DNA from: Uloborus plumipes
Taxonomy: Eukaryota > Arthropoda > Arachnida > Araneae > Uloboridae
Assembly: GCA_038373865.1 (NCBI GenBank)
Contig: JAXGGA010000479.1
Location: 30,001-94,000 of the forward strand
DNA length: 64,000 bases
Direction of reading: 5' to 3'
Positions 52,547 through 61,125 of this stretch are shown in pieces. Positions within the stretch are counted from its first letter, which is position 1; each line of letters opens with the position of its first letter. Under the pieces are notes generated by a model. That model was not told where the DNA came from, did not search any database, and worked only from the letters and a program-made list of their open reading frames with translations. The position numbers and the translations under genes are program-made.

Positions 52547-52970
52547 TTGTGTTACGTTAGATTCCACATTCAATTTGACGAACTAATCAACCGAAAACCT
52601 CTAGTCTCTCTCAGAAATATATAATGTAAATTAAAACTAAAATTAAAATAATAAGTAATAAATAAATAAATGTAAGAATTCCATAAATGGGAAGAAAATA
52701 TTGAGTACTGAATCGAAACAATAACTCAAAAATAGTTGCAAATGTAAAAAAAAATTAAGTAAGAAAAATAGCGTTAAAAATGCCGCATGTGTCTCTGCAC
52801 ACACAATGAGTGAAGGAAGTACCCCGCAATTTCCCTCTTGTAACTCAAAAACTCAAATAATTAGAATTAAATAAAACATCATACTCAATTAAAATGAACT
52901 GAATCTTTGCCTATTATTGACTTCGGAGAACAGATGACCAATTAAAAGACATTAAAAATCCGCTAACATA

Positions 52971-54188
52971 CACTGAAGTGACAAAAGTCATGGGATACCT
53001 CTTAATATCGTGTCGGCCCTCCTTTTGCCCGGCGAAGTGCAACAACTCGACGTGGCATGGACTCAACAAGTCGTTGGAAGTCTTCTGCAGGAATATTGAG
53101 CCATGCTGTCTCGATAGACGTCCATAATTGTGAAAGCGTTGATGGGGCAGGATTTTGGGCACGAACAGACCTCTCGATGGTGTCCCATAAATGCTCAATG
53201 GGATTCATGTCGGGCGATCTAGGTGGCCAAATCATTCGTTGGAATTGTCCAGAATTTTCTTCAAACCAATTGCGAACAGTTGTGGCCCGGTGACATGGCG
53301 CATTGTCATCCATAAAAATCCCATCGTTGTTTGGGTACATGAAGTCCATGAATGGCTGCAAGTGATTTCCAAGTAGCTGCACATAAGCATTTCCAGTCAA
53401 TGTTCGGTCCAGTCGCACTAGAGGACCAAGTCCATGCCATGAAAAAACAGCCCACACCATTACGGAGCCACCACCAGCTTGAACAGTGCCTTGCTGACAG
53501 TTTGGGTCCATGGCTTCGTGGGGTCTGCGCCACACTCGAACCCTACCATCGGCTCTTACCAGCTGAAATCGTGACTCATCGGACCAGGCCACGGTTTTCC
53601 ATTCATCTAGGGACCAACCGATATGCTCACGTACCCACGAGAGTCGCTGCAAGCGATGTCGTTCTGTCAGTAAAGGCACTCGAGTCGGTCTTCTGCTGGA
53701 ATAGCCCAAGAAATCCAAATTTCTCCGCACAGTTCTAGCAGACACGTCCATTGTACGTCCCACATTGATTTCTACGGTGATTTGACGCAGTGTTGCTTGT
53801 CTGTTAGAATTTACGACTCTTTGCAGACGTCGCCGGTCTCGATCTTTAAGTGCAGGCGGTCGACCGCTGCGCTGTCCATGGTGGGATGTTATGCCTGAAA
53901 TTTCATACTCTCGGCACACTCTTGACACAGTGGATCTGGGAATGTTGAATTCTCTAACGATTTCCGAAATGGCATGACCCATGCGTCTAGCTCCAACTAA
54001 CATTCCGCATTCAAAGTCTGTTAATTCACGTCGTGCGGTCATCATCACGTTAAAACCTCTTCACATGAATAACTTGAACAGAAATGAAAGCTCTGTAAAA
54101 GCACTGCGCATTTATACCTGTTCTATGCGATGCTACTGCCATCTGAAAATTTGCATATTGCTATCCCATGACTTTTGTCACTTCAGTG
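52971..54188 (-). mobile_element. Complete Tc1/mariner transposon
   Basis: The 1218-bp element is flanked by TA on both sides (52969-52970 and 54189-54190). Terminal inverted repeats of 27 bp (52971-52997 and 54162-54188) are identical and start cactgaagtgacaaaagtca. It contains one uninterrupted transposase gene on the minus strand, leaving about 30 bp at the 3' side and 113 bp at the 5' side outside the arms. Intact ends plus an open frame mean a recent insertion that may still be mobile. Confidence 0.95.
53002..54048 (-). CDS. Tc1/mariner-family transposase, intact, DD36E spacing
   Basis: The 348-codon frame encodes a cut-and-paste transposase that binds the element's inverted repeats and inserts at TA. 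The N-terminal part has a paired-like double helix-turn-helix: first HTH about residues 9-50 (ISEIVREFNIPRSTVSRVC), a GRPR-like link SGRPPALK at 61-68, second HTH about 85-117. The DDE core follows: D157 in WSDESRF, D248 in FMDDNAPCH, E285 in SPDMNPIEHLW. There are 36 residues between D248 and E285, where Tc1 itself and Sleeping Beauty have 34. The Gly-rich stretch at 191-194 (AGGGSVMVW) is present. Length is typical for the family. The first ATG is followed by two more, so initiation could be at Met1-3. Codon use is less AT-biased than the host DNA around it, as expected for a horizontally mobile gene. It stands in the host intron on the opposite strand to the TLX gene. Confidence 0.95.
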   Translation of the reverse strand: MMMTARRELTDFECGMLVGARRMGHAISEIVREFNIPRSTVSRVCREYEISGITSHHGQRSGRPPALKDRDRRRLQRVVNSNRQATLRQITVEINVGRTMDVSARTVRRNLDFLGYSSRRPTRVPLLTERHRLQRLSWVREHIGWSLDEWKTVAWSDESRFQLVRADGRVRVWRRPHEAMDPNCQQGTVQAGGGSVMVWAVFSWHGLGPLVRLDRTLTGNAYVQLLGNHLQPFMDFMYPNNDGIFMDDNAPCHRATTVRNWFEENSGQFQRMIWPPRSPDMNPIEHLWDTIERSVRAQNPAPSTLSQLWTSIETAWLNIPAEDFQRLVESMPRRVVALRRAKGGPTRY

Positions 54189-55045
54189 TATATTTATAAA
54201 AGTTTATATTTAGCCTGATGACTAATTAATAATTAGATCACAGAGCGCTTAGCCATTTCACAGATATTTTGCTTGATTAAATAGTCCTGAACATTTAACC
54301 GAAATCGAACATTGGAACCAATATTTACAGATATTGTACCCTATGCTGTTCTAAACATTTACCGAAACATTTCACATAGAGCGTAAAAACAATAGCATTC
54401 CTTAGATATTTTGCCTGTTTAAATATATTTCAACAGTTAACACATGCTAGATATTAAACATAACATCTTTCTGACATTATCTCTTACCAATTCAGAGTAA
54501 GCGTTTCCCACATATCGATTGAATACCGTTAGCAACATTCTAAAAAGTGGAATATTAAAGTTAGCGTTTACGTTTTCTTTTCAGTCCAAGTAGATTTTCT
54601 CCCAGAATATTTCCCAATTAATATGACTAACTAATCATCCGAATACCTTGTCTTTGTAGTCTTTAGTGTGAAAAATAAAGTAAAATAACTAAAAATTAAT
54701 AAATAAAAATAATTCTATGAATAAGAAGAAAATTCTGAAAAATAGCTTCAAATACAATACACAGAAAAAATAGCAATAAAAATGCCGCATTTTTTCTACA
54801 CACAAGATGCGCGTGAAGTACTCTACAATTTCCCTTTTAACTTGAAAACTACACTGAAAACCATACGAGGAAACTCAAATGATTAGAATTAAATAAGACA
54901 TCGTGCTCAATAAAAATGAATTGAATCTTTGCCTATTATCGACTTCGGAGAACAGATGTCCAACTAAGAGACAGTAAAAATCCGTGAACCTATATTTATA
55001 AAAGTTCATATTTAGCCTGATGACTCCTTAATTATTGAGGACCAA

Positions 55046-58000
55046 AGAACTACTGAAAATTACTCAACGCCTTTTGTTACAGAACTGTTATTGACGTCTC
55101 ATCTACTGCTGTCACGCAACTTAGAAACATGTACTGATGAGGCACATTCCCTGAACTTGGAGCTGTAAATTGCTATCTGGAAAAGAAGTGACGATGCGTT
55201 GCTTTTTCTTTTACCATACTAGTTTAGGCTAATAAAATTAATCATACGATTTGAAGCCATTGTTGAGATTGCGTTTAATTCACTGAAGAAGAGCAGAAAT
55301 TACATACATCTTTGGTTCTGAGAATATTGGTTGGTGGGGTCAAACGGATTCGGGGATTGGAAGGTATAATCTGACGTTGTAATTAATATTATATATCTTG
55401 ATAATGAGAAAGTCAAGCACAACGTGTTAATTGTATTCGCAGGAAAAAACGTGCAGAGGGAAATAGCGATAAAAATGCACAATAGAATAGTGAGATTAAA
55501 GTATGTTTTATATGACGAATAAAAGAAAATGATGTGTCTGTTAAGCGACTTATATCGCAATTAAAGTCTGACTAACTCTACTTTTGAGCGGTTACACGTC
55601 AGTTTATTGCAACGCTAACTGAGCATAGCACTCATTCGTAAAACATAATTCCTTGTTGCTTCAACTCTTGAAGGAAAGGTGGGAGGGGTAGGGGGCATCA
55701 CAGTCTCTGTGATGATGATTTTTCAAAATATTTTACACGAAATTATCAGTAATACAGTCGAGGAAACAGTCCATATCTACTTTTTGGTTTTACTCTATCG
55801 CCCCCTCCCCCCATCTTTTAAAGTTTAGGACAGACGCCCACTCACATTACGATTTCCTCCACTGTTACTTTTATCTGTATGCGTTCCCTCACTTGGAGAT
55901 TATTAAGTTATTTCAATTGTGTTATTCTGTATTATGCTTTTTGTTTACATATATATGTTATATACTCATTTTCAATTTGAAAATGAAAATATCGAATAAC
56001 TATTGAATATTAAATATTGAAATTTACCAGAATGCATGAACCACGCAATTCACTAATACTACGGTAAATTTTTTGTGGAATATGTTTCATGATAAGTTGA
56101 TAAGGGCGGACTCAGAGGGTCACCAAGGGGTCATCTGCCCCCTTCAAACTGATAGGAGATACTTTTAGAAGTTGACCTGCCATTATTAACTCCTAAAATT
56201 GTATAGAAGTAAAAGCCCTTCGGATTGCCGTCAAGAACAGCAACATTTATCCACAAGGTTTTAGTAAAAGGAATTTTAAATCTGGAATTTTAGTATTAAC
56301 TTCAGCCTTTTAATTCCAAAAAGTTAGTACTTTTAATAGATATTAACCCCTTTTACTTGGTTCACGAAACATTTCTTATCAGCGCATCAAAATTCAAGGG
56401 ATCGGCTGGGTTCATTTTATGGACTATTTTGCGTTCTTGTGTGTTTTTACAATAAAACCCTAGTATTTTACAGTTGTAATTTCTTATATTACAAGTTTTA
56501 ACTCGACCAATCTGCCAGCCTAACAAAGTACGACTTCACCTGAAAATATGAAGAAATATAACATAGTGTGATTAATTGATACCATAAAAAATACTGAAAA
56601 TAGTGAAAGAAAGTCGGTTCTTCAGTATACGAGCTGATGAAGCCACTGGTGCAGGCACTCTTACACATCAAGCTTGCCATTTGATATGAAATTATAAGAA
56701 CAATTAAAATCAGGAAAGATTTTTTAAAAAATAGCAGCTTTTAGCAATAAATACCTTACACGTCTAGTTGAAGAAAATGTTAAGATATTAGGGAGAAAAA
56801 TTGAAAGACTTCGAGCGCTCAGAAGTTGCAATAGCCAGCTCAAATATGGCTTTACATCTGTAAGATTAGCACCTTTTGTACTGAAAACAGTTCCATGCAA
56901 CCCCAAAACATTTGTCTAATGTTTTGAAAATTTGTTTCTTTATTTCTGTCTCATATGCATGTTATTGTAACAATAGTTTACCTCTCGCTTTCATTGAACA
57001 TATATTTTCTACATTCTACACGCATTAAATATAAAAAATGCTTCATAAGAGAAGTTTTGGATTTCAATGTAAAGTTATTCTAGATAATTAAAAATTGTAT
57101 TTCACAGCAATGAATTTTTATTAAAATGTAAATACTGTTAATGATAGCGAATACCATAAAAATATTTTCGATGCAATATATATTACATTTTGAAGAGGGT
57201 TTAAATTGTACTTCGTTTTCCTCCTGATGATATTAACTGATATTTTACTCCGTAGGTCTTAAGTTTTCCAATGAGATCGACACCTTTTATCGCAAATTCT
57301 GGATACACCCTGCAAATTGATATACTCCAACCATCAAAATACAGAATATCATCAGCGCTTAATATAAAAAAAACCCTGTCGCACTGAGAGTTTAATTAAA
57401 GAAAAATGTCTTGTAAAGGGTGTGATGTTTCTTCCAATTCAATTTATCAGTTCGAGAAAGGCATAAATCCTAAAGCAAGGCTTAAAAAGAGAAACAAACT
57501 GCTTACTATTACTATTTGAAGATTTTAATCAACAAAAGTTTTAAACCGAATTGTTTACACTAGCATTTTTTTTTAATTTATTGTGTTGTATAATTCACAA
57601 AAAAACGTTGTTAAAACTAAATAAACAAGAAACTTAGAAGTTATTTTAGCTTTCACAAAAATTTTTTCGATTCAGTTTAAAAAAAAATGATTTAATTATT
57701 GTTGTCAACAATGCCAACCAAAATGATATTAAAACATGAGTTTAAGGAATGATGGTGCATAACCTCACTTTTTTGTGAATGTATTTTTGTTTAGATGCTC
57801 AGGATGAATCTTAAAAAATTATTTTTACTGATATAATACAATATTATGATTATATTATATTTTATATAATACAAAAACCAAAATTGAACCATACAGAGTG
57901 ATCAAATGGGAGATTACATAATGATTCAAGGAGAAGAATATTTTTGTCAAGTAACAAGCAAATAATTTGCTAAAGAAATTTAGAGCATATCTTAACAGTA

Positions 58001-59275
58001 ACTAAACTGCATAATGGAAGTTTGCATTACATTGAAGAAAGGGTTTAATCTTCTTTGATCAGGAAACGTGAACCTTCATACGATTCTAGGGCTTTGATTT
58101 TTAGAAGCTTTTTTTTTTTTTTTTGGAAAATCTTATTCCCCATGTCAATTGTAATTTTCTTTTTGAAAATTTTAAGAAATCGCTTTTAAAGAAATAATTA
58201 ATAATAAAAAAAATAAATAAAAATACACGCGCACATACATTCACACATATCAAAGACAATATGTCAATGTACTGTACAGGAAGATATTTTTCTCTTTTAA
58301 GTACACTCAAGCATAATAAGTAGGTTTACCAATAGTGTTGGATCATTGAATTCAGTGACACATCTTTCCCATCATGCCAGAATTATTTTAAATGACCTTA
58401 AATTCATTTTGAAGTTGAAGATATTAGTTTTTTCCCAATCATTTCTATTTTTAAAATACTTTTCCTTCAATATTGCATGCACTGAAAGAGTTTACTTGAA
58501 TTTACTGGTATACATTATTTTTGACTCCTTGTAGCTTTCTTGGTTGCCTCAACCATCTTTAATGTACGTTACTAAGTTCACTTTGAAGTAAGCTACATTT
58601 TTCTTGAGCATACTTGATTACTTTAAATACTTATAAAAATATTACTTCATTATTTTTAGCACAAAATACTTTGTATTCCTTCATCATTCTAAGTAATTTA
58701 ACATAGCCTCGTGCAACCATTACCTTTGATACCCCAAGCTCTCACTTACAGCTCTCAATATAACAGATTATACTTATTGGGAATACTTTTCTTTCTTCAG
58801 ATGCATTATTTTGGGGCAATATTTATTTTGGACTACACTATTTCAATCGGTCTTTGTGAAATTTAGTAGGACATAATTTTTTTTTTTTGGATTGATAGTT
58901 ATCAATTAAGAAGTTTTTACTAGTACTTGATACTTTTCCTAAGTCAAGCTCTTGAATCTGCGTTTTCCGGAATTTTTCTGTTTAATCTGATTATCGCTCA
59001 TTTCAATTCTAATTCTATGCCCGAAAAATGTGTGCTCAACATGAACTTAAACTCATCAACATGTACCTAACTGCTGCTGCAGAAATATGAAAGAATTATT
59101 AGAACTTTTTGAAAACAGAATTCTTAATGTCAAGATTACTAAATCCGATTCTTCGTAATAACCAAAAATCTATTTCAAAGTTTTTAATAACATATTTCAT
59201 GAAAACAAAATTTAAAAAAAAAACCTAGTTTTCATAAGGTACAGTGCTCCTTTAGTAAATTTACAGCCGACGTAG
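55046..59275. other. Intronic AT-rich DNA without supported gene
   Basis: No exon or RNA gene is seen. At 56103-56150 the text aagggcggactcagagggtc, followed by C/G-rich tracts, resembles one end of a hAT MITE related to the one at 20552, but no convincing second end was found. G-rich (55677-55700) and C-rich (55800-55815) patches flank 100 bp of AT-rich DNA. Other frames are short and low complexity. Confidence 0.4.
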
Positions 59276-59424
59276 ACAATGTTTCTCTCTTTTTCGGGTA
59301 GTTGAAAAAGTAATTGGGACTGAATTGAGTTGAGTTAGTTTCGTCGTTGTTTCGCAGAAGTATTCCAACTCCCTAATCCACGAAAAGTACCCTTTCCTAT
59401 TACCCGAAAAGAGAGAAACATTGT
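59276..59424. repeat. Long-arm inverted repeat (hairpin)
   Basis: Left arm acaatgtttctctcttttt plus cgggta (59276-59300) pairs with tacccgaaaagagagaaaca plus ttgt (59401-59424), with one base indel. The loop is about 100 bases. Downstream, ggtcaacttaccagtggaccac links it in wording to the GGTCAACTT element at 59846, so it may be part of a larger composite repeat. Confidence 0.6.
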
Positions 59425-59845
59425 TAATGTTGGAGGTCAACTTACCAGTGGACCACTATAGTCTGATTAATAAATGAACATTTAAATACTATTTTTTAGA
59501 AATTCAGAATGTCGTTAAAAACTTGTATTTCGTGCATGATATCAAACATTTTTATTAATATGTGTAATGATTTTTCTTTTTCTTTTTTATTTCAAGAAAA
59601 TTCATGGTTCAATTTTTTGGGGTGGTTAAAATGAAAAGTAGTGCAGGTTGCCGAGTAATTGAAACACATTTAACCAGTGAAGACATACGAAAATGTCTAG
59701 TTCTTTCCTTAGAGACTTGCATAGAAGGAAATTCTTTGAAAAGAAAACTCTTTCGAAAAGAAAAAAAAATCAATTTCTTGGGCGCGTTTATTCACTGGCC
59801 GGAATTGAACTTATTGAATCCCAGTTTCTCAGAGATTTTCTAGTA
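59425..59845. other. Non-coding DNA between two repeats
   Basis: It contains a 79-aa plus-strand frame (59604-59843, MVQFFGVVKMKSS...) without recognisable domain or splice logic. I do not call it a gene. Confidence 0.4.
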
Positions 59846-60550
59846 AGTGAAACCTGTGTAAGTTGACCACTTGCGGTCCACTACTTTTCTGCTCAACTTA
59901 GACAAGTGGTCAACTTACAGACGCTAATTAATAGATGATATAGGACAAATTATGTACCTGACAAAAGCGGTCAACTGAGACAGGTGGTCAACTTCCAAGG
60001 TTGGTTAACTTGTAGAAGTTGATAAATATGATATGAGGCATATTCTTTACGTGACAAAAGCGGTCAACTTAGACAAGTGGTTAACTTATAGGGGTTAATA
60101 TACGTGATATAGGACAAATTCGGTAGTTGACAAAACAAGTCAACTTAGACACGTGGTCAAGTTAATATATACGATATAGGACAAATTCTGTTCCTAACAA
60201 AACAAGTCAACTTAGATAAGTGGTCAACTTACAGAACAGAGGTTAATATATACGATATAGGACAAATTCTGTACATGACAAAAGCGGCCAACTTAAGACA
60301 GGTTTCCAACATCCAAGGCTGGTCAACTTATGGAGGTTGATATATATGATATAGGATTAATTCTGTAGCTGACAAAAGCGGTCAACTTAGGCAAGTCGTC
60401 AATTTATAGGGGTTAATACATGTGATATAGGACAAATTCGGTAGCGTGGTCAACTTACAGAACAGAAGTTAATGTACGCGTTATAGGACATGTTCTATTC
60501 CTGACAAAGCGGTCAACTCACAAGGGTGGTCAACTTTTCAGGTTTTACTG
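59846..60550. mobile_element. Repeat element built of GGTCAACTT motifs, inverted ends
   Basis: The left end reads gtgaaacctgtgtaagttga. The inverted right end reads gtaaaacctgaaaagttgac, the same apart from one indel and a few substitutions. Between them a unit of about 70-95 bp (gacaaaagcggtcaacttag, acaagtggtcaacttatag, ggttaatatatacgatatag, gacaaattctgta) recurs seven or eight times. Roughly 17 copies of GGTCAACTT or close variants are present, usually in pairs. The structure is that of a non-autonomous element with internal tandem repeats. It ends 72 bp before the terminal exon. No target duplication was confirmed. Confidence 0.7.
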
Positions 60551-60622
60551 TTTTGCAATTTTATTATTACAATTATTATTATTATTTTACCCTTATAATG
60601 AACTTATTCAATTTCTTTCCAG

Positions 60623-60905
60623 GCGGCAGACAGCAGAAGAGCGGGAAGCCGAGAGGCAGGCCGCCAACCGCCTGATGATGTCCCTCCACGCCGAGGTGGT
60701 GAGCAAGTCCATGTACGAGCAATCGCGGGACCCCCTGTGCTTGAGCAATGCCTCCCTGCACGCGCTGCAGAACCTGCAGCCGTGGTCTGCCGAGAACTCC
60801 GCCGCGGCGCACGCCGCCGCAGCCGCCGCCTCCGCCGCATCGCACCACCAGGAGCGGCCGCACTACCTGCAGCCGCCGACTTCGCTCGCGGCGCCCATCT
60901 GCTGA
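60623..60905 (+). CDS. Tlx: TLX-class homeobox gene, terminal coding exon
   Basis: The acceptor tttctttccag ends at 60622. The first base completes homeodomain Arg57 (AG|G), followed by [19 protein letters not shown], the C-terminal edge of the homeodomain and the TLX extension. Further on, [19 protein letters not shown] matches the conserved TLX C-terminal motif ([19 protein letters not shown] in vertebrate TLX3), so family identity does not depend on the homeodomain alone. A poly-alanine region ([14 protein letters not shown]) and a His pair follow, features not found in vertebrate TLX proteins. The frame closes at TGA (60903-60905), 93 codons after the split Arg. The exon is strongly GC-rich against the AT-rich intron. 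Minus-strand open frames of 93 and 110 aa here are shadows of that composition. Confidence 0.95.
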
Positions 60906-61125
60906 AGCGGCGGGATAAGCCTAACATGGCTTCCACTCAATAGTGGGTTTGTGTGTATGTGTGCGTTTGACCTCCCCCCTCTCGCCCCCCAGTGCGGTGG
61001 TGACTTCACTTAGCAGGTGCTGTGTAAATTTTCTGAAGAGAGAATTGGAAAGAGGGGGGAACAAAAATTGAAGAGCTTGTTCCATATCAGTGATCTTATT
61101 AATAATAAAGTTTGGTGCTTCAAGT
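60906..61125 (+). other. Tlx: Probable 3' UTR of the TLX-class gene
   Basis: It starts right after the stop with a tgtgtgtatgtgtgcg stretch and a C-rich segment. A canonical AATAAA lies at 61104-61109, followed by a T run, a plausible cleavage region. A second AATAAA at 61182-61187 could serve a slightly longer transcript. The end position is estimated. Confidence 0.55.
61104..61109 (+). terminator. Tlx: Polyadenylation signal AATAAA
   Basis: Canonical hexamer 199 bp after the stop codon, followed by GT/T-rich sequence (tttggtgcttc, then a T run) typical of a downstream element. Confidence 0.55.

Larger units (their letters stand above)
52580..55045. repeat. Diverged direct duplication; left copy split by a mariner
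   Basis: The left copy (about 52580-52968 continuing at 54191-54225) and the right copy (about 54625-55030) share ordered words: aatgccgcat, ttagaattaaata, gaatctttgcctatta, cgacttcggagaacagatg, then aaaaatccg and tatttataaaagtt, tatttagcctgatgac. The two are diverged. The mariner interrupts the left copy at a TA, and the right copy has the uninterrupted site at 54991-54992. Sequence between the copies (54226-54624) has no gene. Confidence 0.75.
13288..60622 (+). other. Tlx: 47.3-kb intron splitting the homeobox
   Basis: It begins gtaaga after homeodomain codon position 57 (two bases of AGG) and ends atttctttccag. The next base completes the Arg codon, so both ends are phase 2 and the protein reads through as [15 protein letters not shown]. 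That matches the TLX family across the join. No intervening coding exon is needed. The intron is AT-rich and loaded with transposons and local duplications, with a few GC-richer islands that could hold enhancers. Confidence 0.9.

Noticed and set aside
53057..53738. Plus-strand frames up to 128 aa across the mariner
   Set aside because: Antisense shadows of the intact transposase gene.
56103..57315. Possible 1.2-kb hAT element (aagggcggactcag ... ctggatacaccctg)
   Set aside because: The ends match poorly and the candidate octamer duplication is imperfect, so only a one-ended resemblance is noted.
60582..60936. Minus-strand Arg/Gly/Ala-rich frames of 93 and 110 aa
   Set aside because: Shadows caused by the GC-rich terminal TLX exon.
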